Source: Metridium senile
Taxonomy: Eukaryota > Cnidaria > Anthozoa > Actiniaria > Metridiidae
Assembly: GCA_949775045.1 (NCBI GenBank)
Contig: OX459096.1
Location: 30,959,475-31,023,474, forward strand
Length of the DNA stretch: 64,000 nt
Direction: 5' to 3'
The notes beneath the pieces are model-generated. The model searched no databases. It was not told where the DNA came from and saw only the letters and a list, made by a program, of their open reading frames with translations. A program made the translations under genes and the position numbers. Of this stretch, positions 11,464-23,606 are shown in pieces. The first letter of the stretch is position 1, and each line of letters begins with the position of its first letter.

Positions 11464-11539
11464 TAGTCTCCCTCGCAGCCGCCCTTAGGGTTGGGACGCA
11501 CAGGGAACCCGACACTAAGAACGGCTGCGATGGAGACTA
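11464..11539. mobile_element. 76-bp mini-element with 18-bp TIRs and 9-bp TSD
   Basis: The left end TAGTCTCCCTCGCAGCCG is matched by the right end CGGCTGCGATGGAGACTA (one mismatch). The nonamer ATCAAGCAC flanks it on both sides (11455-11463 and 11540-11548). A nine-base duplication suits Mutator-like transposases. Related end fragments occur near 27527, 39944 and 55300-55395. Confidence 0.8.
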
Positions 11540-11819
11540 ATCAAGCACGTGTAATGTTTTTTTGTTCAAAATCGCGAAGACTATCGGAAAAAATGATGAG
11601 GAATCGGAAGCAGAAGCTTAATGTATGTGTATTCTCGTCCAATTGGTGGATAAAAAGATGATGTTGTGTGCCTTTATTTTCGATTCTGCTTATGGTCCTC
11701 CCTTATCATCGCAAGGGTTGACGCAAATGAAAAACAAGCTTTAAGGTAGACAGATTAACTATTATTTGTCATTACTGAGACTGTAGCTAACTGTAGCCTA
11801 GCTTATAGAGTGGTTTTTA

Positions 11820-11935
11820 TTAACCCGTGAAACAAAGTGTGTTAGTTAAAGTATGATAGTCAACTAGCAACAAAAGACAACAATGGGGTTATGGTGTATT
11901 AAACAGTGATAAATTAAAGTGTATTTCACGGGTAA
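11820..11935. mobile_element. Foldback MITE of the ACCCGTGAAAC family
   Basis: It starts TTAACCCGTGAAACAAAGTG and ends TATTTCACGGGTAA, forming inverted ends. The family recurs at 25004, 25171, 25300, 39490 and 39724. There is no ORF. Confidence 0.7.
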
Positions 11936-11939
11936 ATAA

Positions 11940-12227
11940 ATGCCCCTCTCAGTCAGAACATTTAGTCAACGCATATTCTAAGTATGGCACAAAAAAGATG
12001 TTAATAAATAACGGAGACAAAGATATCATTAAAATACATAATATTTATCGCAATAACCAATTCATTTATTCATCAAGTTAATGACGCACCCCAATAAAAG
12101 ACAACGATACAAATATATAGTGCAAGTAATCCCCCTTCTTTATATCATGAAATACTATCTATACTCTCAATACAAAAACTAGAATGAGTAAAATTTGTTT
12201 TACGTTGTATTTTTGTACGACTGTGAC
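11940..12227. repeat. Dispersed 290-bp repeat, copy 1
   Basis: The segment starts ATGCCCCTCTCAGTCAGAAC and ends TTTACGTTGTATTTTTGTAC. It is repeated in the same orientation at 25925-26213 with small indels. No coding potential is seen in either copy. Confidence 0.85.
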
Positions 12228-12784
12228 CACCTAAATGAAGTTTATTAGCAGTTGTTGTTTTATTGTTATAATTATTTCTAAAACTGTTACTATATATTTT
12301 AACAACTATATTTCAAGTTAATTAATAGCGCTTGACGCCGAGTATGATAATTCACAAGTAATTGTTTAACTTGCGCCGATTGTTTTCAAAAGACGGATTG
12401 AAAATCCGTTTGCTGTTAAGACTGTTTTTTTTTTGTGTGTTTGAAAAAATACCTCGATAACTGATGTATCAAAATCATATTAGAATTTGCTTTTATTGGT
12501 ATGATTTTAATCACTAAACAAATTTTACTAAAACGTAAAATCAAAACGTCAAGCACTTCGCCCTTGTTAAATCGGTAATCGTTTGGTAAAACTAGAAAAA
12601 AAGTATATCTGTTCAGACAGATTTAATGGACTACTAGGCGATAACTTCAATCTTTTGAATAACTTCAATCATAATAAAACAACAAATGCTAAACTTCCTT
12701 TAGTGTTCAAATCTAGTAGTTTATAGCAACTTTCTGATGTTTTGATAACAACTGCCAATATATGATTAGAGACCATAGAATTGC
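12228..12784. other. AT-rich intergenic stretch, nothing recognised
   Basis: AT-rich sequence with one short palindrome (AGACGGATTGAAAATCCGT near 12391). No gene, RNA or clear element is visible. Confidence 0.5.
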
Positions 12785-14040
12785 AGAGGGATATGATTTG
12801 AAATTCTTATTTTAATACTATATATCATTTATTTTCATATGGCTCTATGAACTTCTTGTTAGTCTTCAAAATCGTTTTCCTTCTTGGAAGTTAACACGAA
12901 GCCGCTTTAAAATAAGGTTACAATATATGCAAATTACATTGGTCATGCCTTCAACTTCGAGAGTGGAGAACAACGCGATAAATAATTTCCCACCAAAAAT
13001 TTAACTTGTTTAATTTCGTAGAGGCGATTTAATATTAATACTTAGCCTTGAGATGGTTTTTTTTTGGGGGAAATATTTCGTAGCACATGGGAAAAACTTT
13101 GAATATTTTCACCCTATTTTTAGAGAGGTTAAAAGTGTCCTCTAAAAAAAATGTATTTAAAATTGACAGATTTTATGAAAGTTCATAAAAGTCTTCAAAA
13201 TGTTTCTTAAAATACTATTTAACAATTTTGAGGTCTTTAAACAGCGATAAATTAATTAAATCTGCTTGGGACAAGCCTTCAAAATTGGTTTAAATTATCG
13301 GTCAAAATTTGCGAATTTAGCCGAAAACCATTTTCTTCAGTTCGATTTTATCGAAAACTAAGCGGCCATTTTCCCAAACTAACTACATAGCAGTTCTTCT
13401 TACATTAAGAGGGATATGATTTGAAATTCAGTCTTATTTTAATACTATGTATCATTTATTTTCATATGGCTCTATGAACTTCTTGTTAGTCTTCAAAATC
13501 GTTTTCCTTCTTGGAAGTTAACACGAAGCCGCTTTAAAATAAGGTTACAATATATGCAAATTACATTGGTCGCATATGCCTTCAACTTCGAGAGTGTAGA
13601 ACAACGCGATAAGTAATTTCCCACAAAAAATTTAATTTGTTTAATTTCGTAGAGGCGATTTAAAATTAATACTTAGCCTTGAGATGGTTTTTTTTGGGGG
13701 AAAAATATTTCGTAGCACATGGGAAAAACTTTGAATATTTTCACCCTATTTTTAGAGAGGTTACAAGTGTCCTCTAAAAAAAATGTATTTAAAATTGACA
13801 GATTTTATGAAAGCTCATAAAAGTCTTCAAACTGTTTCTTAAAATACTATTTAACAATTTTGAGGTCTTTAAACAGCGATAAATTATTTAATCTGCTTGT
13901 GACAAGCCTTCAAAATTGGTTTAAATTATCGGTCGAAAATTTGCGAATTTAGCCGTAAAACCATTTTCTTCAGTTCGATTTTATCGAAAACTAAGCGGCC
14001 ATTTTCCCAAACTAACTACATAGCAGTTCTTCTTACATTA
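12785..14040. repeat. Head-to-tail tandem duplication, 2 x about 630 bp
   Basis: Copy 1 (12785-13407) and copy 2 (13408-14040) both start AGAGGGATATGATTTGAAAT and end AGCAGTTCTTCTTACATTA. They differ by scattered substitutions and 1-4 bp indels, for example a CGCATATG versus CATG difference near 12943 and 13571. The low divergence suggests a recent event. No ORF or TIRs are present. The pair ends exactly where the next MITE begins. Confidence 0.92.
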
Positions 14041-14252
14041 AAGCGAAACACTAGAACCATGAAAGAAAATCAAATTGTTAGTGTGTAATAGTTCTTATTT
14101 AGCGACTATTAGTTACTAATAAAGTTGTAATGAGGTATCAGTGTTTCCTTTTGTATTTGATGTTTCTGGTTGAGTGACACTGACTAAATAAAAACTATTA
14201 GTGAGTAACTATTTTGTTTTTATTTCATGGTTCTAGTGTTTTCGCTCTAATA
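14040..14252. mobile_element. MITE with about 25-bp TIRs
   Basis: The left end AAAGCGAAACACTAGAACCA is mirrored by TGGTTCTAGTGTTTTCGCT at the right. The AT-rich interior also has inverted ACTATTAGTTACT and AGTGAGTAACTATT phrases. It lies about 180 bp upstream of the fibrinogen-domain gene's start codon. Confidence 0.75.
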
Positions 14253-14434
14253 CAATAATTCTTCACTTTCTTTGTCATTCAGATTTCAGTACTCCCTCAT
14301 GCGCTAGTATTTCAATGATTAGATAAAAAGCTAATTTCATAATACACGAGCTTATCAAAAACCAGTATTTATTTACACACTAATAAAGAAATTACGATTT
14401 CGTTGAAGTTTCCACAGAGGGTGGATTCGAAAAC

Positions 14435-17400
14435 ATGAGTCCTGTGAACATTGTTCTTTCAATGGCCTTGCTACAAATGGTAGCTTCAGAACAAACATCA
14501 CGAATCAAAACCGAAGACAATACTTTTCAGATAGCAAACTTTAAAATCCACAAAGACCACAAACTAATTTCTGGAACTCCACTGAAAAACTTCAATGTGA
14601 AAGTTATTCTAGATTGTATGATGGAATGCACTGCCAACACACTATGTCTTTCTACAAATGTGAACACAACAAAAAATGAGCAAGGTCTGTTTGATTGTAT
14701 GCTCTTGGATTTGGACAAGTATGGCAACAACACAAACTTGACCGTAGTAAAGGGAGTCGATCATTATACTTTGCCGGTGAGTGGAAAAAAGTTTCTTAGT
14801 AACAGATCAAAACCATGCAAATGGAAATCAACATACTGCTCTCTAGGGAACAAAAAGCAGTCCTCCATTTTGAAAAACAACTTTTTTAGAAAATTCGTAC
14901 CGCAATTATTACAGCCAAACCTACAAAAGCGTTCCTATCGAGTTTGTAACGCTCGATTTATTCTTCCATACTTGATTTTAAATTTGTTTTGAAGTTTTCA
15001 TAAATGAATCGAAACTTGTAAGTTTCAAAAACCGCCTCAAATCAAAACATTAATTTCAATGTTTTTTTGGACAACGGAAACTTGCTAAACCTAGTCTGCT
15101 TACAGAAATATTGTTATAAATACTTACTAAAGTATTCTATTATACAATAGCATTATCAGTTATTGACCATAGATCGTGATTTCGGGACCATTATTAGTTG
15201 ACGGTTGAAGTCTGCAATTTGAAACTTACAAGATTCGATTCATTTATGCAAATTTCAAAACAAATTGGAAGAATAAATCGAGCCTTCCAACCTCGATAGG
15301 AACGCTTCTGTAGGTTTGGCTGTAAAGAGTTCCATAATTTATTCAGTGATTTAAAGTCAAAATTAAAATAAATTAAAATACATCGAATTTAATAAAATGT
15401 AAAAGGCTTTAATTTCGAAGTCAGAAAAAAGGTACCCGTAAATCAAACTTTTTCGAACGTTTTATTTTTTTCTGTGTTGTATTTGGCCGATGGGTTCATT
15501 GTTTCTGTGCATATTCCAAGGGATTGGGGAAACAAAAATAAGACTCCCTACTGATCTATGTCCCAACTGAAAATGAAGCATTTAATATGTCTTTTGTGAT
15601 GGCCCAAACAAACTTAGAATTGGTTTAAATTAAAATTGAATCCATTTCACACTAAAAACATGTGAAAGTTCTATTCAATTTAATGATTGACCGATTAACT
15701 TTGATCTTTTGGTTATGAAAGATTGATTTCTATTCTAAGTAAATCTTTTGTAACCGAGCCTGCACGGTAGTCCACAAAACTTGTTAGCATTGATCATGAG
15801 CCCGTGCATATCTGCAATGCGGTGACGCGAAAAAAGTAAACAAACTGTAATCCAAAGCTCCATTTGGCGAAATCACTTTGAGTAATTTTTGAAGTTTGTG
15901 GAATTAAAGTTCAGAATTTACAAGCGATAAACAAGGCAATAATTTTATAACTGGCAGATTTCATTACCAATATAATTTTTTTCTTTAACAAATAAATTAA
16001 AAACGACTTTATGCAAATATCGTCTTATTCATTCAAAAATATTTAATTTGTTTTCACCAGTTATTATAATTTCAAGGTCGGTATCGATATAGGACGTGAT
16101 CATAATCATATTGTGATGAAAATGTTCGCTTCAACAACGTCCTTCGAAGGAACGACTGATAGAAAGAGTTAAGCCAGCGTTGTACAAAAACTATTAAAGG
16201 GAGGGGTACCTTGTATACTTTTTATCAAATCCGCTTTTGAGCCTCAAGTTGTAAGATTATTATATGTTTTAAACTTTTAAGAGTGACTGTCAGTAAGAAC
16301 CAGACAAATTCGAAATATCGTGGCAAAAGTCGATTCATCGATTTTGTTCATATTTTGTAGTTCGATACCCTATCATGTTATAAGAACTCCTGTGAACTTA
16401 GTTTTGAAAAATTTGTTTTCGTTTGGGAGAAATTTGAATTATTATGCGAGAAGGCAAATATGCTAATTCGACGACTCTAAAATAGAGACCACTCGGCGAT
16501 CTCGTGCATTAAATACAAACAATATTTAACCTTTATAACCTAATAATCTTTAAATATGGTATCTCTATATGCCTCATAGCGTATTTCAGACTTGTAGCTT
16601 TAACGATGAATTTTTGGCAGAATTTTGTTCAGGACACCGTTTTCATGAGCTAAAAAATACCCTCAAAACAGTCGCGAATTAAACTATGTTCGATATAACG
16701 GAATAGTTTGATATTCACTGTGTGTGAAGTTAAGATAATTTCTTAAAACACTGCCGAAAAAAATTGCTAGGTTTTTATGTTTTGAAGTTGTTACAGTCGA
16801 TCTAAGTTGCCTAAAATGGCTGTTTTTTTACGATCATTTTTGCATAATTAGCAACGATAATGAGCGTCAAAACAATAATACTATTTGCAACAATCTTGTA
16901 TAAACCGTATTTAACATCAGCAACGAGTCAATTTGTATTCCTTATTGTAGTTAGAGCAATATTTATTCCAACTCGATATAAATCATGTATTTTCGGGGTT
17001 TTGATCGTTACCAAGGAAGCATTGCGTGACAACTGGTAAGATAATTATCATTCTCACGTGTACAAAGTGCTTGGCAGTATTCTAGCTAATACGTCTAATA
17101 CCGGTAATGTAATATTTTGCTTTCGTATTCTAGACATTTGCTATAGCTGCCATGATTATAAAGTGCTCACATCCAGAAAGCATTCATGTATGTATAAAAG
17201 CAGCTCTAATAATTAGAAAATTGTGATCATAAATCAAAAGAACAGTAAATTTCATAAGTCCCTAAGTGTTGTGTTTTCCGCCGTTGATGTCAAACTTAAT
17301 ATTATTTTTGTTGAAATTTGTACAATATTCAAGAGATTGAGTGGTATCTCTTTTAAACAGTCACCCTAGGGACTTTTCAAAGTGGCCGCTTAATAGATGT

Positions 17401-20400
17401 TGGCCGATGAATAAAGGTCCGGCATAAATCTACATATAAAGGTGGAAATGGCAGGGTACGTTACTTATCGGTTATTTTAATAAATCTGTGTCTTTTAAAT
17501 AAAAGAAAATACATTAATTTTGAGCATTGCCGTTTAGACTTTCTCAAAGTCCGGGTTTTTTTCGTATTGGTATCTCTCGTTTATCTACACGCGACTCGTC
17601 AAAATAAAGAGTATCCCTACTGAGAGTATAGTCGACTTGTAGCAAGTATTATTGCAATTAGCAATTAGAAACACTGAAACAAAATATTTAATGACCGCTT
17701 AGTGCAAGTTTAGAACAATAGAATATAAACTTTTAAAAAATAAAGGGTTTTTTTTGAAAATAAACGTTTAATAGAGGTTGACTCTTAAAAGAGGAACCAA
17801 AACAGTTATATAGTGAGGAAAAACAATGGGACTTTTTATTGTGTCCGCCTAATAGAGGGTGACGCTTAATAGAGGTACCACTGTTACAGAAATGACTTCA
17901 AAGCAACACTTACCCTACTCCCGTGTGTCAAACAAAAACGATCATTTTTATTTTGTCGGAACGGTTATAGTTGCCTTGTTTGCGTAACGGTGATAGCAAA
18001 GGAACTATGTTTAATTCGTTTCTATTGACACCACACTGGCCATTGGATAGAGACGTAAATGAACAACAAGTTTCCATGTTGTCCTTGTTGTTTTTCAGTC
18101 TAGCTTAGGCTCTGAACATGATTTATTAATTATTGGCTATCAATCAAATTCAATACTGGGCACTATTTAATAATACATTAGAAGTACTGTATTATTTGTT
18201 TATATAAGCATCGCATTATGTGACAAGTTGCTAAAATAAACTCGAACCTGTGTTTCGTTTCTTACAAAAGATATAAAATAAAACATTTATACTGGAGTTT
18301 TTTTATCAGACAAAAGGTTGGTTATTATCTTGTAAATTTCATTTTGTAGACTTTATAGATGGGATAATAGACAATCTGCTCTCAAAGAAGAACTACCGGT
18401 ATATCTATCTTCTATCCAAAAACACTACTACTATTCTATTCTACTATTATATAATTTTTCTATATTGAAGGAATTGTGTTGTGAGTCTCATTATATAATA
18501 ATTTTTATGACTTCTATCAGATTCATTTTAGTATTTCAAAGGGCAGTATCTAAAAGTCTTGCCATATCTATTTTTAGTAACACTCGCACGCGGATATAGT
18601 TGGCTTTGTATAAACAAAACGTATAAACAAAACGATCAAAACCCCGAAAATACATGATAATATCGAGTTGGAATAAATATTGCTCTAACTACAATAAGGA
18701 ATACAAATTGACTCGTTGCTGATGTTAAATACGGTTTATACAAGATTGTTGCAAATAGTATTATTGTTTTGACGCTCATTATCGTTGCTAATTATGCAAA
18801 AATGATCGTAAAAAAACAGCCATTTTAGGCAACTTAGATCGACTGTAACAACTTCAAAACATAAAAACCTAGCAATTTTTTTCGGCAGTGTTTTAAGAAA
18901 TTATCTTAACTTCACACACAGTGAATATCAAACTATTCCGTTATATCGAACATAGTTTAATTCGCGACTGTTTTGAGGGTATTTTTTAGCTCATGAAAAC
19001 TGTGTCCTGAACAAAATTCTGCCAAAAATTCATCGTTAAAGCTACAAGTCTGAAATACGCTATGAGGCATATAGAGATACCATATTTAAAGATTATTAGG
19101 TTATAAAGGTTAAATATTGTTTGTATTTTGTGCACGAGATCGCCGAGTGGTCTCTATTTCAGAGTCGTCGAATTAGCATATTTGCCTTCTCGCATAATAA
19201 TTCAAATTTCTCCCAAACGAAAACAAATTTTTCAAAACTAAGTTCACAGGAGTTCTTATAACATGATAGGGTATCGAACTGCAAAATATGAACAAAATCG
19301 ATGAATCGACGTTTGCCACGATATGTCTGGTTCTTACTGACAGTCACTCTTAAAACTTATAAGTCAGCCTCATTTCTTTTAGGTGTAAAGTATTTATATA
19401 GTTTTTCCACATTTTATGCGGTTTTCGATGGATTACAAAATTATACAAAGCTCCTATCAGGCTTACCCTAGAAACTAGAGGGTTTCTTGTTCTAGTATTC
19501 GTATTTATCATTTGTGCGTCTGTGTTCGTTATTTTCAAGAGAAACCCTCTAGCCAAACAAGCCTATTCTTTTGAATCCGAGCCAATAAGAAGCGGAGGGT
19601 CGCTACGTGACCCCGACTTCTGATTCAGTGGTTTAAGTCTATGAAGATCTTTGATTGGATGAAAGCTGACAGCAAGATGTCAACAAGTTTGCCAAGTTTC
19701 CAAATATGGCTATGATTGGCGGTGTCAATCAAAACAGCATGGAAGTGAGATTCTAAGCTCTTTGGGCCAGGGGTTGGTCTCGTTGAATAACAAACTGTCA
19801 ACAAACCGTCAAATTTACAAACGCTAAAGCAAACGATAAAGCAAGGAGAAAATAAGCCCTGGTACCCAGGGTATATCAGGCTAGCATTAACACACTAATA
19901 TTTTCACCTCGGGGTTACGCTAACAAGTTGTGCATGTTCACGCGCTGATTAGCTAGTTCTATCTGAAGGATTTACTTATTTTGTATCGTCATACTATGAA
20001 GGATTTACTTATTTTGTATCGTTATACTATGAAGAATTTACTTATTTTGTATCGTTATACTATGAAGGATTTACTTATTTTGTATCGTTATACTATGAAA
20101 GATTTACTTATTTTGTATCGTTATACTATGAAAGATTTACTTATTTTGTATCGTTATACTATGAAAGATTTACTTATTTTGTATCGTCATACTATAAAGG
20201 ATTTACTTATTTTGTATCGTCATACTATGAAAGATTTACTTATTTTGTATCGTTATACTATGAAGGATTTACTTATTTTGTATCGTTATACTATGAAGGA
20301 TTTACTTATTTTGTATCGTTATACTATGAAGGATTTACTTATTTTGTATCGTTATACTATGAAGGATTTACTTATTTTGTATCGTTATACTATGAAGGAT

Positions 20401-23400
20401 TTACTTATTTTGTATCGTTATACTATAAAGGATTTACTTATTTTGTATCGTTATACTATAAAGGATTTACTTATTTTGTATCGTTATACTATAAAGGATT
20501 TACTTATTTTGTATCGTTATACTATAAAGGATTTACTTATTTTGTATCGTTATACTATGAAAGATTTACTTATTTTGTATCGTCATACTATGAAAGATTT
20601 ACTTATTTTGTATCGTTATACTATGAAGGATTTACTTATTTTGTATCGTTATACTATGAAAGATTTACTTATTTTGTATCGTTATACTATAAAGGATTTA
20701 CTTATTTTGTATCGTTATACTATGAAGGATTTACTTATTTTGTATCGTTATACTATGAAGGATTTACTTATTTTGTATCGTCATACTATGAAAGATTTAC
20801 TTATTTTGTATCGTTATACTATGAAGGATTTACTTATTTTGTATCGTTATACTATGAAGGATTTACTTATTTTGTATCGTTATACTATAAAGGATTTACT
20901 TATTTTGTATCGTTATACTATGAAGGATTTACTTATTTTGTATCGTTATACTATGAAGGATTTACTTATTTTGTATCGTTATACTATAAAGGATTTACTT
21001 ATTTTGTATCGTTATACTATGAAGGATTTACTTATTTTGTATCGTTATACTATGAAAGATTTACTTATTTTGTATCGTCATACTATGAAAGATTTACTTA
21101 TTTTGTATCGTTATACTATGAAGGATTTACTTATTTTGTATCGTTATACTATGAAGGATTTACCTTTTTTGTATCGTTATACTATGAAGGATTTACTTAT
21201 TTTGTATCGTTATACTATAAAGGATTTACTTATTTTGTATCGTTATACTATGAAGGATTTACTTATTTTGTATCGTTATACTATGAAGGATTTACTTATT
21301 TTGTATCGTTATACTATAAAGGATTTACTTATTTTGTATCGTTATACTATGTGGCAAAAAAAAATTCTACGGTGAAAAATTATAGATCCCTTCACTTCCG
21401 GTTGTTTTGTTTTGCTCAAGTTTTATACATTTATTGGGGTTGTGTTTTTTTAGTAAATTTTGATGCAGTTTTTCTTGATTTTTTCTTGTGTAGTTTTGCG
21501 GTTTTATCGATTAACAAACAGTAATTCCTTTCTTTCTAGTCAAAGTGTGACAAAAACCCATGCAAACACAATGGAAAGTGCAGTCCTGTGTATGTGACGT
21601 ATGGCAGATATTACTGTAAATGTCTTCCAGGGACGAAAGGGACCACCTGCGAGATAGAAGGTACGATTGCCTAACTATATAATACTTATTATTTATATCC
21701 ATATCCACTGGATACATGCAGTGTTTGTTTCCTCCACTACTGAGGCATTCAGCTCAAATACTGTGAGTAGAGAAGTGAACAAAATTTTTTTCATAAAACG
21801 GCTACGGTTTCGGTCACTTTCGTCGGTCTGTTTGACGGTTAAATAATTTGTTTATTGTTTGTAACATTTCGTTTTTTAAATTTGAAAATGATTTAAATTC
21901 TATTATTCACACAATCCAGTGCGTGCATGTGGATAAAATAAAACAATTATTGCACTCAATCTCGTCGCCTATGGTTGGCCTATGGGTGGCATGGGTGGCC
22001 CGTATGGGTTGGTGGCCTATCAGTGGTCTTTGGGTGGGTGGCCTATGGGTGGCCTATGGGTGGGTGGCCTATGGGTGGCATGGGTGGCCTATGGGTGGCC
22101 TCTCTTATCTCTCAGGGAAAAGAAATTAATACCCTATATTTCAATATTTTATATTTTGACTAAATTTAGAATTGCTTTCTTGAAAATCAAAATAATAACT
22201 TATTAATAATCCTGTCCCCTTTTAGATTTTGAAAACTGTGCTCAGCGATCCAAAGCTGGCTACAAAAACAGTGGCGTCTACCTGATCAATAATCCGATAG
22301 CGAGGAATAGGACCAAATTGCATGTGTATTGTGACATGGTAACTAGTGATGGAGGATGGACTGTCTTACAAAAACGACTAGACGGCTCGGTTGATTTCTA
22401 CCGTGACTGGGCCTACTACAAGAAATGGTTTGGTAACAAGAATGGAGAGTACTGGTTAGGACTGGACGTTATCCACGCTTTGACGTCACAAGTGGATTGC
22501 ACCTTGCGAATAGACATGGAAGATTTCGAGGGAGACATCCGATACGCGGAGTATGACACGTTTATCGTGGCTGATGGGGCAGATAACTACCGTCTTACTG
22601 TTGGTGGATATTCAGGTATGTCTGATGGTTTTATTAATGACATATTGGTTCCTTACACTTGACTTGGACAATGACAAATAGACGACTTGCACTAACAGGT
22701 CATGTGATCTTTTCTCTTAATATCAAGGATGCAATTCCTTGTTATAACGACAAAATTTGTTTGTAATACTAGTCACTATATATTAAAGAACATTATTATC
22801 ATTATAACAGTTTATAGTATAAATGAGAATTATTATATAGCAAACATATATATAACGCTCGATCTCATTGGTCAATAAGCGGGCCGTACTTTTTCCGTAC
22901 GGACCGGAAAAGCGAGAGCAGCTTTGCTTTTTCCTCTTTGAATATCTTTTTTTTTGTTTTTTTGTTTATTTTACTTGTTCTTTCGCTATATTTTTGCCTT
23001 TCTATTTTCTTATTTGACTGATTAATTTTTGATGACAATGAGAAACTGAACTACGTTCGCATGAAAATACGGAGAAGAACAGGTCGTAATATTATGTTTC
23101 CTATTTATTCTTTATTATAATTTTTTGCCCTAAAATTGCTGTATAATAAATATCTTATTAACCTTGCTTGCTCGGGCCGTACTGGAAGTTATGGAACCTC
23201 GTTTTTCCCCACTTTTTATGGCCCTCGCGCTACGCGCTCTGGCCATAAGACAGTAGAAAAACACTCGGTCCATAACTTCCCGTACGGCCCTCGCACTCGG
23301 TTAATAAGATATTAATATTTATATGTGTACTTTCATTCAGGCAATGCTACAGATTCTCTGACAGAACACAATGGCAAAATGTTTTCTACTAAAGATCGTG

Positions 23401-23606
23401 ATAATGATGGAATGAAAAGCCGTTCTTGCGCTCAGGAGAATTCAGGTGCATGGTGGTATGGTGGATGTCACACTTCCAACCTTAATGGGCGTTATTTAAA
23501 TGGTATAAATAATCAGTACGGCGCGGGCATTGTTTGGAAGGGATGGAGAGGGCACGGATATTCTTTAAAAAGAGCCGAAATGAAAATACGACCTAAAAAC
23601 TTCTAA
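14435..23606 (+). CDS. Secreted PAN-EGF-fibrinogen C domain protein, four exons, 372 aa
   Basis: Exons: 14435-14776, 21540-21660, 22226-22615, 23341-23606, with phases 0, 1, 1. Each exon is close to one module. Exon 1 gives a signal peptide (about 1-18) and a PAN/apple-like domain with Cys 61, 65, 71 and 88. Exon 2 gives a six-Cys EGF-like domain (Cys 117, 122, 128, 140, 142, 151). Exons 3-4 give a fibrinogen C-terminal domain (155-372) starting NC, with CDMVTSDGGWTVLQKR, the calcium-loop motif KDRDNDGM, and WWYGGCHTSNLNGRYL. Proteins of this kind are secreted and act as lectin-like recognition molecules or, in some lineages, venom components. Which applies here cannot be read from sequence. 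The first intron (6.8 kb) is crowded with repeats. No splice defects or stops were found. Confidence 0.9.
14905..15328. mobile_element. Foldback element overlapping the exon-1 donor-proximal intron
   Basis: The left arm (14905-15034, starting TTACAGCCAAACCTACAAAA) is repeated inverted at 15219-15328 (ending TGTAGGTTTGGCTGTAA). The arms share TTCCTATCGAG, CTCGATTTATTCTTCCA and AATGAATCGAA. The spacer is about 185 bp. It begins about 130 bp after the exon 1 donor. Confidence 0.8.
16275..19355. repeat. 3.1 kb long inverted repeat (arms about 730 bp) in fibrinogen-gene intron 1
   Basis: The left arm (16275-17009, starting TTTTAAGAGTGACTGTCAGT) and right arm (18631-19355, ending ACTGACAGTCACTCTTAAAA) are near-identical inverted copies. 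Differences are few, e.g. ACACCG versus ACACAG for the same site. The arms meet the spacer at TCGGGGTTTTGATCGTT and AACGATCAAAACCCCGA. The spacer (17010-18630) contains a smaller TIR element. No transposase ORF is visible, so this is either a large non-autonomous foldback element or an inverted duplication. Confidence 0.9.
17337..17886. mobile_element. Probable non-autonomous DNA transposon inside the inverted-repeat spacer
   Basis: The right end reads, inverted, CAGTGGTACCTCTATTAAGC then GTCACCCTCTATTAGGCGG. The left end (TTGAGTGGTATCTCTTTTAA, ACAGTCACCCTAGGGACTTT) is a degenerate inverted match. Repeated CTTAATAGAGG phrases inside the ends recall pogo/Tigger-type termini. That assignment is from memory and tentative. 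Confidence 0.45.
19464..19873. mobile_element. Non-autonomous TIR element with 9-bp TSD (family of 40571-40970)
   Basis: It starts TACCCTAGAAACTAGAGGGT and ends GGTACCCAGGGTA. The nonamer TATCAGGCT flanks both sides (19455-19463 and 19874-19882). Both terminal regions match the element at 40571-40970 in opposite orientation, but the middle sections are unrelated. The nine-base target duplication points to a Mutator-like mobiliser. Confidence 0.85.
19963..21352 (+). repeat. 33-bp minisatellite, 41 full units, open reading frame throughout
   Basis: The unit reads about ATGAAGGATTTACTTATTTT then GTATCGTTATACT. Counting from 19996 there are 41 full units plus a partial at the left edge. Because 33 is a multiple of three and the unit lacks a stop in one frame, it gives a 464-codon ORF (19981-21375) of repeated MKDLLILYRYT. 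Variation is limited to a few sites: ATG/ATA, AAGGAT/AAAGAT, CGTTAT/CGTCAT, and one CTTTTT unit. It lies in intron 1 of the fibrinogen-domain gene, 190 bp before the exon 2 acceptor. I do not regard it as a protein gene. Confidence 0.97.
21966..22101 (+). repeat. GGTGGCCTATG minisatellite in fibrinogen-gene intron 2
   Basis: Irregular units of GGTGGCCTATG, GGTGGCATG and GGTGGGTGGCCTATG fill 136 bp. Open frames with repeated GGLWVA or WPMGG are repeat products. Confidence 0.9.
22616..23340 (+). other. Intron 3 of the fibrinogen-domain gene with foldback sequence
   Basis: The 725-bp intron contains a CGCTCGATCTCATTGGTCAA motif (22857), a palindromic GGCCGTAC/GTACGG run, and a foldback at 23148-23317. 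The foldback's inverted ends (ATCTTATTAACC with GGTTAATAAGAT) lie 25 bp from the exon 4 acceptor. Its arms share GGGCCGTAC and GGAAGTTATGGA. Confidence 0.7.

Noticed and set aside
19963..21352. CRISPR-like regular array
   Set aside because: Units are contiguous with no distinct spacers, the context is a eukaryotic intron, and there are no cas genes.
19981..21375. 464-codon ORF of repeated MKDLLILYRYT
   Set aside because: It is the open frame of a 33-bp minisatellite within an intron, with no start context, domain or splice support.
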